From an uncultured Tenacibaculum sp. (GTDB lineage: Bacteria > Bacteroidota > Bacteroidia > Flavobacteriales > Flavobacteriaceae): a DNA stretch of 64,000 nucleotides. The DNA is taken from assembly GCA_947492185.1 (NCBI GenBank), contig CANLMR010000007.1, forward strand, positions 83,891-147,890, read 5' to 3'. Made by a program: the position numbers and the translations under genes. Below, in pieces: positions 1 to 8,757 of the stretch. Below the pieces are notes generated by a model. That model saw nothing but the letters and a program-made list of their open reading frames with translations, ran no database searches and was not told the origin of the DNA. The first letter of the stretch is position 1; each line of letters begins with the position of its first letter.

Positions 1-54
1 TATTGCATTATGTATTCTTACTGATAGATGATTGTTTGGTACCTTCATTTTCAT
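1..54 (-). CDS. possible 5' end of a divergent gene running off the left edge
   Basis: From an ATG at position 54 the minus strand stays open for 18 codons to the window edge and reads MKMKVPNNHLSVRIHNAI. I do not recognise the protein. A TACATTTG element (minus strand, 60-67) lies just before it, which suits a gene divergent from pdxH. Eighteen open codons can occur by chance, so this is tentative. Confidence 0.25.
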   Translation of the reverse strand, partial: MKMKVPNNHLSVRIHNAI

Positions 55-98
55 GTAAACAAATGTATGAGATTTAAAATGAACTCGTAATTATATCG

Positions 99-107
99 TA
101 TTTTTAC
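99..107 (+). promoter_or_regulatory. candidate -7 element for pdxH (TATTTTTAC)
   Basis: TATTTTTAC resembles the Bacteroidetes -7 consensus TAnnTTTG, with the final G replaced by AC. It lies 18 nt before the pdxH ATG. No clear -33 TTG is seen at the usual spacing, so the call is weak. Confidence 0.3.
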
Positions 108-125
108 CTAACAAAAATGAAATAA

Positions 126-773
126 ATGTCGCAAGATTTAAGTGATTACAGAAAGTCATATGAAAGAGGGCAATTATTAGAAGAGAATTGTCCCGAAAAT
201 CCGATAGAATTATTTAGAGATTGGTTTTTGCAAGCCAATGAATCGGAGATGGTATATGAAGCAAATGCAATGAGTATTTCTTCAATCGGATTCGATGGGT
301 TTCCAAAAACTAGAGTGGTATTACTTAAAAAATATACTCATGAAGGATTTATTTTTTATACCAATTATAATTCAGAAAAAGGGAAAGCAATTACGGCAAA
401 CAATAATGTGTGTTTGTCATTTTTTTGGGCGGGTTTAGAGCGTCAGATAATTATTAAAGGAAAAGCAGAAAAAATAGCGAAGAATTTATCTGACGGGTAT
501 TTTGAGTCTAGACCAGATGGAAGTAAACTAGGAGCTTGGGCTTCTAATCAAAGTGAAGTAGTTGCTAATAAGCAAGTTTTACTAAATTCATTAAATGAAT
601 TTGAAAATAAATTTAAAGGAGTTGAAATTCCAAGGCCTACACATTGGGGCGGATTCATTGTAAAACCTGTAAGTATTGAGTTTTGGCAAGGTAGGCCAAA
701 TCGTTTGCATGATAGAATTCGTTATACTTTATCAAAAGATTTTTCTTGGAAACTTGAACGATTAGCTCCTTAA
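126..773 (+). CDS. pdxH: pyridoxamine 5'-phosphate oxidase
   Basis: This is the FMN-dependent cytosolic enzyme that oxidises pyridoxine or pyridoxamine 5'-phosphate to pyridoxal 5'-phosphate in vitamin B6 synthesis and salvage. The 215-residue length matches the family. The N-terminal half carries RVVLLKK (about 62-68) followed by GFIFYTNYNSEKG (about 74-86), the FMN-binding core. The C-terminus carries EFWQGRPNRLHDR (about 186-198) and ends in RLAP, both family signatures. The ATG at 126 gives the normal N-terminus. No terminator follows; sixA begins 30 nt downstream but appears to have its own promoter inside the 3' end of pdxH. Confidence 0.96.
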   Translation: MSQDLSDYRKSYERGQLLEENCPENPIELFRDWFLQANESEMVYEANAMSISSIGFDGFPKTRVVLLKKYTHEGFIFYTNYNSEKGKAITANNNVCLSFFWAGLERQIIIKGKAEKIAKNLSDGYFESRPDGSKLGAWASNQSEVVANKQVLLNSLNEFENKFKGVEIPRPTHWGGFIVKPVSIEFWQGRPNRLHDRIRYTLSKDFSWKLERLAP

Positions 774-784
774 TGCTATATTTG
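754..784 (+). promoter_or_regulatory. promoter for sixA-ppx: TTG, 20 nt spacer, TATATTTG
   Basis: A TTG at 754-756 is followed after 20 nt by TATATTTG at 777-784, a full match to the Bacteroidetes -33/-7 pattern. The -33 part lies within the last codons of pdxH and the -7 just after its stop. The distance from the -7 to the sixA ATG is 19 nt. This suggests that sixA and ppx can be transcribed independently of pdxH. Confidence 0.6.
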
Positions 785-803
785 AGAATCTTTTTTATAC
801 TGA

Positions 804-1292
804 ATGAAAACCATTTATATAGTTCGTCATGCTAAGTCTTCTTGGAAGTATGTTAGTGTTAAAGATCATGATCGTCCTTTAAAAGAAAGAGGGATTAATG
901 ATGCTCATCTTGTGTCTAAATATTTAGCAAAAACCATAAAACGTCCGGATGTATTTATTTCTAGTAGTGCTAATAGAGCTTTGCAAACTGGTATAATTTT
1001 TTGCGAAAACTTTGGTTATCCAATGGCTAATTTAAAAATTAGTAAACAGTTATATAGTTTTAGTGATGGCTATTTGGTAAAAACGGTTAAAGCTTTAGAT
1101 GATAGCTTTGATAGTGCTATTATTTTTAGTCACGATCATGGAATCAATACGTTTGTTAATAAATTTGGAAGCCAGCCTATAGCTCATGTATCTACTTGTG
1201 GAGTTGTTGGAATTCAGTTTAAAGAAAAACATTGGAAAGATATTAAGAAAGGAAAAACTGTTTTGGTAGAATTTCCGAAACACCATAAATAA
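804..1292 (+). CDS. sixA: SixA-type phosphohistidine phosphatase
   Basis: This is a small (162 residues) histidine-phosphatase-superfamily protein. The phosphate-accepting RHAKSSW motif is at residues 8-14. SSANRALQT follows around residue 53, and the second histidine lies in SHDHG near residue 110. In enterobacteria SixA dephosphorylates phosphohistidine on phosphotransfer proteins; the substrate in this organism is unknown. It lies 12 nt upstream of a Ppx/GppA phosphatase on the same strand, so the two are probably co-transcribed and share phosphoryl-transfer or stress-related roles by inference. Confidence 0.88.
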   Translation: MKTIYIVRHAKSSWKYVSVKDHDRPLKERGINDAHLVSKYLAKTIKRPDVFISSSANRALQTGIIFCENFGYPMANLKISKQLYSFSDGYLVKTVKALDDSFDSAIIFSHDHGINTFVNKFGSQPIAHVSTCGVVGIQFKEKHWKDIKKGKTVLVEFPKHHK

Positions 1293-1304
1293 AAATTATT
1301 TCTT

Positions 1305-2198
1305 TTGAAAATAAAAAAATATGGAGCCATAGATATTGGTTCAAATGCAGTAAGACTTTTAGTGGCAAATGTAATTGAAGAGAAGGGTAAAGAACCTAAA
1401 TTTAAAAAATCTTCATTAGTAAGAGTTCCTATTCGTTTAGGAGCAGATGCATTTGTAACTGGAGAAATTTCTGAAAATAATATCAAAAGAATGGTAGATG
1501 CTATGAAAGCATTTAGTTTACTTATGGAAGTTCATGGTGTTGAGAAATATAAAGCTTGCGCAACTTCTGCTATGAGAGAAGCTTCTAATGGTGAACAAAT
1601 AGTAGATAAAATTTATGAAAAGTCGGGAATAGAAATTGATATTATAAATGGTGCTAAGGAAGCTGCTATAATTTCTTCAACAGATTTAAAATATTTAATT
1701 AATTCTGATGAAACTTATTTGTATGTAGATGTAGGAGGTGGTAGTACAGAATTTACATTATTTTCTAGAGGTGAGATTGTAAATTCAAAATCATTTAAAA
1801 TAGGTACAGTTCGTCTTATTAATAACTCAAAAGAAAAGAATAAAAAAATATTCTCTAAGGTTCAAGATTGGATAACTAAGAATACCAAAGATTATAAAAG
1901 AATATCATTAATAGGTTCAGGAGGTAATATCAATAAAATATTTAAAATGTCAGGTCTTGATCTTGGAAGACCAATATCTTATGTGTATTTAAGCGCTCAA
2001 TTAGAATTCTTGAAAAAGATGAGTTATGAAGAGCGTATTTCAGAATTAAGTTTAAATCCAGATAGAGCTGATGTGATTGTTCCTGCTACTAAAATATACT
2101 TGTCTGCAATGAAATGGAGTGGTGCTAGAAGAATTTTTGTGCCTAAAATTGGACTATCAGATGGTATTGTTAAAAGTTTGTATTATAATGTTATATAA
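1305..2198 (+). CDS. Ppx/GppA family exopolyphosphatase
   Basis: A single-module Ppx/GppA phosphatase of the ASKHA fold, 297 residues. The first phosphate loop is AIDIGSNAVRLLV (about 8-20) and the second is YVDVGGGSTEF (about 139-149); a third glycine-rich segment, IGSGGNI, is near residue 204. These proteins hydrolyse inorganic polyphosphate and/or the pppGpp 5'-phosphate; which one applies here cannot be told from sequence. The start is TTG at 1305, because the first beta strand begins four residues later and the next ATG would remove the first phosphate loop. The gene follows sixA by 12 nt. Confidence 0.88.
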   Translation: MKIKKYGAIDIGSNAVRLLVANVIEEKGKEPKFKKSSLVRVPIRLGADAFVTGEISENNIKRMVDAMKAFSLLMEVHGVEKYKACATSAMREASNGEQIVDKIYEKSGIEIDIINGAKEAAIISSTDLKYLINSDETYLYVDVGGGSTEFTLFSRGEIVNSKSFKIGTVRLINNSKEKNKKIFSKVQDWITKNTKDYKRISLIGSGGNINKIFKMSGLDLGRPISYVYLSAQLEFLKKMSYEERISELSLNPDRADVIVPATKIYLSAMKWSGARRIFVPKIGLSDGIVKSLYYNVI

Positions 2199-2235
2199 TT
2201 TTCTTTAACATCTCTTTAACAAATTTTTTTTTCAT

Positions 2236-2243
2236 TATATTTG
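2236..2243 (+). promoter_or_regulatory. -7 promoter element for the OmpA-repeat gene (TATATTTG)
   Basis: TATATTTG is an exact TAnnTTTG match 81 nt before the ATG, implying a leader of about 75 nt. The -33 region is T-rich (TTTAAC) without a clean TTTG. The long leader could hold regulatory structure, but none was obvious to me. Confidence 0.5.
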
Positions 2244-2324
2244 TTTTGTATGTGACTTTTCTCCCCTATAAGTGTCATACATCTAGTTAAAGCTAAGTAA
2301 TCAAAACACAAATTTTTATTCATT

Positions 2325-4412
2325 ATGAAAAAACTAATGTTATCTGGTGCGTTAATTGCAATCGGATTCACAGTTTCTGCACAAGATCTACCAACTAATG
2401 CAGAACCAGGGAAGTGTTACGTAAGATGTAAAACTCCTGAAGTATGGAAAAACCAAGATGTTACTATTGAAGTGGCACCGGCTTACAAAAGAATTGTTAC
2501 TTACCCTGCTAAGTACAAAACAATTACAGAAAGAGTTTTAGTTGACGAAGGAGGAGAAAGACTAGTTGTTGTTCCTGCGAAGTATGAAACTCAAAACTTT
2601 ACGGTAGTTACTAAAGAAGCTTCTACAAGATTAGAAAAATCTTTAGGAAGACCGTCTGTAGAAAATGAAACGGTAGTTACTAAAGAAGCTTCAAAGCGAT
2701 TAACAGTTGTTCCTGCGAAATACGAAATGCGTGATGTAGTAGTAACTGTAAAAGATCCTTACAAAAGACTAGTATCTGTTCCTGCTAAGTATGAGACTCG
2801 TGATGTAACAGTTACTGTTAAAGAAGCGTCTCAACGTTTAGTGGTAGTTCCTGCTAAATTAAAAACGGTTTCTGAAGTTGTTACTGTTAAAGAAGCATCA
2901 CAACGTTTAGAGGTTGTTCCTGCTAAATATGAAATGCGTGATGTAGTAGTAACTGTTAAAGAAGCATCTCAAAGAGTAGAGGTTGTTCCTGCTAAGTACG
3001 AAATGCGTGACGTTACTGTAACTGTAAAAGAAGGATCACAACGTTTAGAAGTTGTTCCAGCTGTTTATGGTACTGAAACTATTTCTTACAGAAAAAGAGA
3101 GTATGGTAATAGATTAAAAGTAGTGCCAGCTTCTTTTAGTAGAGATAGTGAAGTAATTGAAGTTAGAGCTAAGTCTGCTAAATGGCAAATGAGTGAAAGA
3201 GCTCCTGATTGTACTTCTTCTGACCCTAACGATTGTCGTTACTGGTGTTACAAAGAAGTTCCAGCTCAATTTACTACAGTTCAAAAAACATTATTATCTG
3301 CAGATGCTTCAGTTGTAACTACACCAGAATGTAATGAAGCTACTTCTTCTTCAGGTTGTGGAAACGCTACTTATGTTAAACGAGTAATGAAAACTCCACC
3401 AAGTACAAGAGTAATTGATATTCCTGCAGTAACAAAAGTGGTTAAGAAGAGAGTAATGGTAACTCCACCTTCTACTAGAACAATTGATATTCCTTCTGTA
3501 ACAAAAGTGATTAAGAAGAGAGTAATGGTAACTCCACCTTCTACTAGAACTATTGAAATTCCTGCTGTTACACAAACTGTTAAGAGAACAGTTGTTGATG
3601 TTCCTGCTACTACAAGAGTAATTAATATTCCAGCAGTAACAAAAGTTGTTAAGAAAACAGTTATGGTAACTCCTCCAACTACAAGAGAAGTTGAGGTTCC
3701 TGCAGTAACAAAAGTTGTTAAGAAGAGAGTAATGGTTACTCCTCCTGCAACTAATGAAGTTGTTATCCCTGAGGTAACTACTACAGTTAAAAGATCAGTT
3801 CCTGCTGTACAGTCTACAAGAGAAATTACAATTCCGGAAGTAACTAGTACAATGAAGAGAACAGTTATGGTAACTCCTCCAACTACAAGAGTAGTTAAGA
3901 TTGAGCCTAAATATGCAACAATTAAGAAAACTATACTTGATAAAGATGCATACTCTACAGAAAAATCTGTTGACGCTAAATATAAAACTGTTACTAAAGA
4001 AGTTTTAGTTTCTAAAGGAGGATTAACTACTTGGAAAGAAGTAGAGTGTAAATTAGTACAAAATACTCCATTACCAATTAACTGGAACTTAGGAAGTGCT
4101 ACTTTAACTTCTGGAGCTAAAAGAATTATTGATGCTCGTTTATTACCAATCTTAAAAGATGGTGTAGCTGTAGCAATTGAGTCTCATACTGATTCTAGAG
4201 GTTCTAAGACTAGTAACCAATCTTTATCTGAAAGAAGAGCTCAAGCAGTAGTAAACTACTTAATTTCTAAAGGAATTAACCCAAGTAAGTTAACTGCTAA
4301 CGGATACGGAGAAAACAGATTAACAAACAGATGTGCTGATGGTGTATCATGTACTGAGCGTGAGCATTCAGCAAACAGAAGAACTACTTTTAGAGTTATC
4401 GATCAAAAATAA
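2325..4412 (+). CDS. OmpA-family outer-membrane protein with two long arrays of ~23-residue repeats
   Basis: A 695-residue exported protein. Residues 1-20 are a signal peptide ending FTVSAQ. Next comes GKCYVRC with Cys31 and Cys35. Residues about 38-275 form roughly ten repeats around VVPAKYEMRDVVVTVKEASQR. A cysteine-containing linker follows (about 285-350, with DCTSS, NDCRYWC and GCG). Residues about 352-540 form a second array around VMVTPPSTRTIDIPAVTKV. The C-terminus (about 585-695) is an OmpA/MotB peptidoglycan-binding domain with ESHTDSRGS, LSERRAQAV and the two-cysteine NRCADGVSC segment usual in Bacteroidetes. It should anchor the outer membrane or a surface structure to peptidoglycan; the role of the repeats is unknown. 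It has its own promoter and a strong terminator. Confidence 0.85.
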   Translation: MKKLMLSGALIAIGFTVSAQDLPTNAEPGKCYVRCKTPEVWKNQDVTIEVAPAYKRIVTYPAKYKTITERVLVDEGGERLVVVPAKYETQNFTVVTKEASTRLEKSLGRPSVENETVVTKEASKRLTVVPAKYEMRDVVVTVKDPYKRLVSVPAKYETRDVTVTVKEASQRLVVVPAKLKTVSEVVTVKEASQRLEVVPAKYEMRDVVVTVKEASQRVEVVPAKYEMRDVTVTVKEGSQRLEVVPAVYGTETISYRKREYGNRLKVVPASFSRDSEVIEVRAKSAKWQMSERAPDCTSSDPNDCRYWCYKEVPAQFTTVQKTLLSADASVVTTPECNEATSSSGCGNATYVKRVMKTPPSTRVIDIPAVTKVVKKRVMVTPPSTRTIDIPSVTKVIKKRVMVTPPSTRTIEIPAVTQTVKRTVVDVPATTRVINIPAVTKVVKKTVMVTPPTTREVEVPAVTKVVKKRVMVTPPATNEVVIPEVTTTVKRSVPAVQSTREITIPEVTSTMKRTVMVTPPTTRVVKIEPKYATIKKTILDKDAYSTEKSVDAKYKTVTKEVLVSKGGLTTWKEVECKLVQNTPLPINWNLGSATLTSGAKRIIDARLLPILKDGVAVAIESHTDSRGSKTSNQSLSERRAQAVVNYLISKGINPSKLTANGYGENRLTNRCADGVSCTEREHSANRRTTFRVIDQK
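2436..3150 (+). repeat. coding tandem repeat array 1 (about 69-bp period) in the OmpA-family gene
   Basis: Repeats encode variants of VVPAKYEMRDVVVTVKEASQR. Several adjacent units (about 2700-3060) share nearly identical DNA, such as gttcctgctaa followed by gaaatgcgtgatgt, while outer units have diverged. The period is a multiple of three, so changes in unit number keep the frame. Confidence 0.8.
3380..3940 (+). repeat. coding tandem repeat array 2 (about 69-bp period) in the OmpA-family gene
   Basis: About eight units encode variants of VMVTPPSTRTIDIPAVTKV followed by VKKR. The DNA of units near 3430-3560 is almost identical between copies. The unit differs from array 1 but has a similar length and the same alternating Val/Thr, Pro-punctuated pattern, suggesting one structural period built from two ancestral units. 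Confidence 0.8.
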
Positions 4413-4446
4413 TTGATTACTTAAGTTTCTTCTAATAAGAAATATG

Positions 4447-4478
4447 AAAGCCCAAGCATTAAGCTTGGGCTTTTTTTT
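4447..4478 (+). terminator. intrinsic terminator of the OmpA-repeat gene
   Basis: An 11-bp perfect stem AAAGCCCAAGC / GCTTGGGCTTT with an ATTAA loop runs into eight T residues. It lies 35 nt after the stop and just before the end of the convergent parA-like gene. Confidence 0.9.
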
Positions 4479-4498
4479 ATGGTATGTTTTATTATTGT

Positions 4499-5605
4499 TT
4501 ATACTTTACTAAACCATTTTGTAGTATAGTGAGATACACAGTCATTTTTAAAATATAAGTACAAAAATTTCTTCTTAAAGAATTTACTCTTGTTAATTTT
4601 ATAAACCCATACATTTCCAAAATGATTCTTATAACAAGCGCCTAGTTTTTTCTTTATATATGTTTTTTGTAAGTTAATTAACGAATCAAAGTTTTTAGGA
4701 AAAGAATTTGGTTTATCATCAAAATTAAGACTGCATGTTTTTAATACTTTTTCAAAAAGAGAGTTGTTTTCTATTTCGAAATCAGATGTTTTAGTTAGTT
4801 TTTTTGTGTTAAAAATGCTTTCTTTTTCTTCTGGTATTAATGGCGTTTCAGATATTGCCGATTCTTTTATTATTATTTCGCTAGCTAATTGTAAATAACA
4901 TTTTGCTCCCTCACAATTAATATCAAATTCTAATACACTTTGTCCATAACCTGGGGCTTGGGTAATCTTAGAGCTTCTATAAATAATAGTATCAAAAACC
5001 AAATCATTAAAATAATTACGCATATATGTAGCAACCTGATTCGATAAATTAACTCTTTTGTTGTACATAGTGAGTAAAAAGCCTTGTATGTGTAGTTTAT
5101 CGTTTAAGTTTTTTTGTGTGTAACGAATAGTCTTTAGAAACTTGTGGAGTCCTTCAAGAGCATAATAATCACACTGAACAGGGATGATAACCGAATCAGA
5201 GCTGGTTAATATATCTAAGTTCTTAGCTTTAAAAAAAGGAACACAATCGATTAATACATAATCATATGATTTATGTATGGATTTCAAAGCTTTATTAAAT
5301 TTTGATTCTTTGGTGGTTCTTTTAAATAGATTAAGGTCTTCTATAAACGGTAATAAATCTACATTAGGTGAACTTGTTTTGATAATGTTGTTTCGAATTA
5401 CAGAAGTGAAATCCATAAACTGTAATGAAGGATTATTCAGTTTTTTAGAATCAAACCCAAACGAGATTGTGGCATTTGCTAAAGGGTCGGTATCAATAAC
5501 CAAAACTTTCTTTTCTAGTATACCTAATGCAGCTGACAAATTAACGCATGTAGTAGTTTTACCTACACCGCCTTTTTGGTTACAAATGGAGATTATTTTT
5601 CCCAT
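4499..5605 (-). CDS. orphan ParA/Soj-type P-loop ATPase with a C-terminal extension
   Basis: A 368-residue MinD/ParA-superfamily ATPase. The deviant Walker A is QKGGVGKTT (residues 10-18, signature Lys11 and Lys16). VLVIDTDPLANAT follows near residue 34, and YVLIDCVPFF (Walker B region) with IIPVQCDYYALEGL lie near 115-150. ParA proteins move plasmids, chromosomes or protein cargo by ATP-driven patterning on DNA. The core ends near residue 255. The remaining ~110 residues, rich in Lys and aromatics with a run of KKK and KFFKKKF, are not part of a standard ParA (about 255 residues). No ParB, parS or cargo gene lies next to it: neighbours are the OmpA gene and tRNA-Ser. The function is therefore open. 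Confidence 0.8.
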   Translation of the reverse strand: MGKIISICNQKGGVGKTTTCVNLSAALGILEKKVLVIDTDPLANATISFGFDSKKLNNPSLQFMDFTSVIRNNIIKTSSPNVDLLPFIEDLNLFKRTTKESKFNKALKSIHKSYDYVLIDCVPFFKAKNLDILTSSDSVIIPVQCDYYALEGLHKFLKTIRYTQKNLNDKLHIQGFLLTMYNKRVNLSNQVATYMRNYFNDLVFDTIIYRSSKITQAPGYGQSVLEFDINCEGAKCYLQLASEIIIKESAISETPLIPEEKESIFNTKKLTKTSDFEIENNSLFEKVLKTCSLNFDDKPNSFPKNFDSLINLQKTYIKKKLGACYKNHFGNVWVYKINKSKFFKKKFLYLYFKNDCVSHYTTKWFSKV

Positions 5606-5851
5606 TTCGAGTAGAAGTTTCTTATAAGTATTTAAGGTTTAGTTATTGTAAAAATAGCAAAATAATTGATAATTAAGGGTTTAATTGAATGTGTTTTTGT
5701 GTTTTGTTAGTTTGAACTATAAATTCAACTATCTTTTAAGTTTGAAGTTCGATATCTTAAAAAGAGTTTACTTGTCCATTTCTGTATAAATGATTAAAAG
5801 AAATTAAAATAGAGAAATAAAGTTTAATAACTTTATAAGTTTATAAAAAAC

Positions 5852-5881
5852 AAAAAAGCTTCAAGTTTCCTTGAAGCTTTT
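5852..5881 (-). terminator. terminator of tRNA-Ser
   Basis: An 11-bp stem AAAGCTTCAAG / CTTGAAGCTTT with a TTTC loop, followed on the minus strand by six T residues (complement of 5852-5857). It begins directly after the tRNA 3' end. Confidence 0.85.
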
Positions 5882-5882
5882 G

Positions 5883-5967
5883 CGGTGAAAGAGGGATTCG
5901 AACCCCCGGACCTGTTACAGTCAATGGTTTTCAAGACCACCGCATTCGACCACTCTGCCATTTCACC
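5883..5967 (-). tRNA. tRNA-Ser (anticodon TGA)
   Basis: On the minus strand an 85-nt sequence has a 7-bp acceptor stem GGTGAAA / TTTCACC with discriminator G. The anticodon stem-loop reads TGGTCT TGA AAACCA, giving anticodon UGA for UCA-family serine codons. A long variable arm is present, as in class II tRNAs, and the T loop is GGTTCGAATCC. The 3' CCA is not encoded and must be added after transcription. A terminator hairpin follows immediately. Confidence 0.97.
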
Positions 5968-6253
5968 AGTCGACTCACGATTTCTCGTTTGCGGATGCAA
6001 ATATAACAACCTTTTTGAATTAAAGAAAAGAAAAAGATACTTTTTTAAATTGTTTTTCTTTACTAAAGTCTAATGTGTTTACAATCAAAATAATATCGTT
6101 TTTGTTTTTAGAGCGTTAAAACCAAGTTTAATTCTCAAAATGCTATTTCAAGTGAAGTTTTTCTATTAAAAAGGTTTATTTTCTACAGATAAAAGACTTT
6201 AGTTTTTCTCTTAATTGGTTACCTTCGTTTTTTTAATTTTTTAAAGCAAGTTT

Positions 6254-7315
6254 ATGTTTAATTCTTTTGGAAATATTTTAAGGCTTACTTCTTTTGGAGA
6301 ATCTCACGGAGTAGCAATTGGTGGAGTTATCGATGGATTTCCTGCTGGTGTTGAGATTGATTTAGAAGCAGTACAGAAAGAATTGAATAGGCGTAAACCT
6401 GGTCAGTCTAAGATAGTTACTCAACGTAAAGAACCAGATGCAGTTGAATTTTTATCTGGAATTTTTGAAGGAAAATCTACTGGGATGTCTATTGGTTTTG
6501 TGATTAAAAATACTAATCAAAAAAGCAAAGATTATAATCATAATACTAATGTATATCGTCCTTCTCATGCAGATTATACCTATGATAAAAAATATGGAAT
6601 ACGTGATTATAGAGGTGGGGGTAGAACTTCGGCTAGGGAAACTGCAAATTGGGTGGTTGCTGGAGCCTTAGCAAAACAGTTGTTGAGTTATATTAAAATT
6701 AATGCATTTACTTCTTCTGTGGGAGAGATCTTTATGAATAAGTCTTATCAAGATTTAGATTTTTCTAAAACAGAAAGTAATATCGTTCGTTGTCCTGATG
6801 AAGATTCTGCTGAAAACATGATTGCTAAAATCCAAGAAATAAGAAAAGCAGGTGATACAATTGGAGGAACAATTACATGTGTTGCTCAAAATGTACCAGT
6901 AGGTTTAGGAGAGCCAATTTTTCATAAACTTCATGCTGAATTAGGAAAAGCAATGCTTTCAATAAATGCAGTAAAAGGCTTTGAATTCGGTAGTGGATTT
7001 TGTGGGGCTAAAATGACGGGATCTGAGCACAATGATATTTTTAATACCGATGGTACTACACAATCAAATTTATCAGGAGGTATTCAAGGAGGTATTTCAA
7101 ACGGGATGGATATATACTTTAGAGTAGCGTTTAAACCAGTTGCTACAATCATGCAAAATCAATCTACAATCAATTCTGAAGGTGAAGCTACAGAAATTCA
7201 TGGAAAAGGGAGACACGATCCATGTGTTGTTCCTAGAGCCGTTCCTATAGTTGAAGCGTTAACAGCTTTAGTTTTAGCAGATTTCGTTTTAATGAATAGA
7301 ACAAGAAAAGCATAG
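6254..7315 (+). CDS. aroC: chorismate synthase
   Basis: AroC removes phosphate from 5-enolpyruvylshikimate 3-phosphate to give chorismate, the last shikimate-pathway step; it needs reduced FMN. The 353-residue length is typical. Signatures seen are [14 protein letters not shown] (about 15-28), RRKPGQSK (about 47-54), [24 protein letters not shown] (about 102-125 by position), [10 protein letters not shown] (about 276-285), [11 protein letters not shown], and [17 protein letters not shown] near residue 330. The gene stands alone. The chorismate it makes feeds menaquinone synthesis (menD, menB) elsewhere in this window. Confidence 0.97.
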   Translation: MFNSFGNILRLTSFGESHGVAIGGVIDGFPAGVEIDLEAVQKELNRRKPGQSKIVTQRKEPDAVEFLSGIFEGKSTGMSIGFVIKNTNQKSKDYNHNTNVYRPSHADYTYDKKYGIRDYRGGGRTSARETANWVVAGALAKQLLSYIKINAFTSSVGEIFMNKSYQDLDFSKTESNIVRCPDEDSAENMIAKIQEIRKAGDTIGGTITCVAQNVPVGLGEPIFHKLHAELGKAMLSINAVKGFEFGSGFCGAKMTGSEHNDIFNTDGTTQSNLSGGIQGGISNGMDIYFRVAFKPVATIMQNQSTINSEGEATEIHGKGRHDPCVVPRAVPIVEALTALVLADFVLMNRTRKA

Positions 7316-7456
7316 TTTTTTAGTAAATTATAACACTTTGTTTAAAAATTAAATGAATGTTAAAAAATTGATGTTGTTAACTTATCAACATTAACATTTT
7401 AGAACTCTTTTTTCATGTAATTTTAAACTCCTTCTTTTTTAAAATTATACTTTTTC

Positions 7457-8527
7457 ATGAAATCAGAGTTTATATACGGCAGAGGTGCTCAGCATAATAC
7501 ACATAATAGATTTTTGAAGCATAGTTCTGAAATATTAGATGATTTCTTAAGCTATTGTGAAGCTGAAAATGAAAAAGCGGATACGAATAAAACATCTTAT
7601 TTAGAAATATTTCCTAAGACGATTTTAAATAAAGTAAATAGCCCAGATATAGGATTTAATTATTCTATGAATCCATATCAAGGTTGTGAACATGGTTGTA
7701 TTTATTGTTACGCTAGAAATACTCATGAATATTGGGGGTATTCAGCAGGTTTGGATTTTGAACGTAAAATTTTATATAAGTCAAATGCTGCGGAATTATT
7801 AGAAAAAAAATTGAGAAGTAGAAGTTGGATTCCAGAACGAATTATGTTTTCAGGTAATACAGATTGTTATCAGCCTATTGAGAAAAAACTTAATATTACC
7901 CGTGAAATGTTAAAGGTATTGTTGAAGTTAAAACATCCTGTAGGAATGATTACTAAGAATGCTTTAATACTTAGAGATTTAGATATTTTGAAAGAAATGG
8001 CTAAATTAAACCTGGTTAATGTTAGCATTTCTATAACTTCACTTTCCGAGCAAACAAGAAGAACTTTAGAGCCAAGAACAGCAAGTGTAAAAAAAAGGTT
8101 AGAAACAGTAGAAAAACTAGTAAATAATAGTATTCCAGTAAATGTTATGATGGCTCCAATTATTCCTGCTATAAATAACCATGAAATCCTCCCATTAGTA
8201 AAAAGAGTTAGTGAACTCGGAGCTTCTTCAGTAGGTTATACTATTGTTCGTTTAAATGGAGCGATAGGAGAGATTTTTACCAATTGGGTACAAAAAGCTT
8301 ATCCAGATAGAGCGAATAAAATTTTAAATCAAATTAAAGACTGTCATGGTGGTTCATTAAATGATTCTAGATATGGTAAGAGAATAAAAGGAGAAGGTAA
8401 ATTTGTAGAACAGGTTGCTATGCAATTTAAATTAGCAAGAAATTTATACCTAAAAAATAAAGAGTTACCAAAACTTAATTATGCATTGTTTGATAAACAT
8501 CAAACAAATCAAATGAAACTATTTTAA
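7457..8527 (+). CDS. PA0069/SplB-like radical SAM protein
   Basis: A 356-residue radical SAM enzyme of the Rv2578c/PA0069 type, related to spore photoproduct lyase. MNPYQGCEHGCIYCYARNTHEYWG (about 72-95) contains a CxxxCxxC cluster-binding motif. FSGNTDCYQPIEK (near 137) and ISITSLSEQTRRTLEPRTAS (near 192) are conserved in this subfamily. The reaction is not established for these proteins; a link to DNA repair is assumed from the SPL relationship only. The gene appears monocistronic. The start ATG lies after an A+T-rich leader. Confidence 0.85.
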   Translation: MKSEFIYGRGAQHNTHNRFLKHSSEILDDFLSYCEAENEKADTNKTSYLEIFPKTILNKVNSPDIGFNYSMNPYQGCEHGCIYCYARNTHEYWGYSAGLDFERKILYKSNAAELLEKKLRSRSWIPERIMFSGNTDCYQPIEKKLNITREMLKVLLKLKHPVGMITKNALILRDLDILKEMAKLNLVNVSISITSLSEQTRRTLEPRTASVKKRLETVEKLVNNSIPVNVMMAPIIPAINNHEILPLVKRVSELGASSVGYTIVRLNGAIGEIFTNWVQKAYPDRANKILNQIKDCHGGSLNDSRYGKRIKGEGKFVEQVAMQFKLARNLYLKNKELPKLNYALFDKHQTNQMKLF

Positions 8528-8757
8528 AGGTTAGCTTCTAATTTTTATAGGTTGTAAAGTTGAGTTTTGTTTACATTTAGGGATGTCTAAAATGTTTTTT
8601 AAAATAGCTTTTATTGTTTCTAATAGATAAGTAAGCATCATTTTATTGATTTTTAATATAGGTTATATAGCATCTAAGTCGTATAATTTTAAAAGTATTT
8701 ACAATTAAATTAATTAGATACATTTTTTATTTTAGTTGAAAATTTTGTTAGAGTATT

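Noticed and set aside
3351..3575. Minus-strand reading frame over the OmpA repeats
   Set aside because: It is antisense to a repetitive coding region and its low-complexity translation (Ser/Arg/Tyr/Asn repeats) is a by-product of the repeat.
2436..3940. Regular short repeats that could suggest a CRISPR array
   Set aside because: The repeats are in frame within one protein, about 69 bp long with no constant repeat/variable spacer pattern, and encode VVPAKY- and VTPPST-type units.
5277..5627. Plus-strand reading frame over the ParA gene
   Set aside because: It is antisense to a clear ParA core and lacks any family motif.
5885..6073. Short plus-strand reading frame over the tRNA
   Set aside because: Its sequence lies on the antisense strand of tRNA-Ser.
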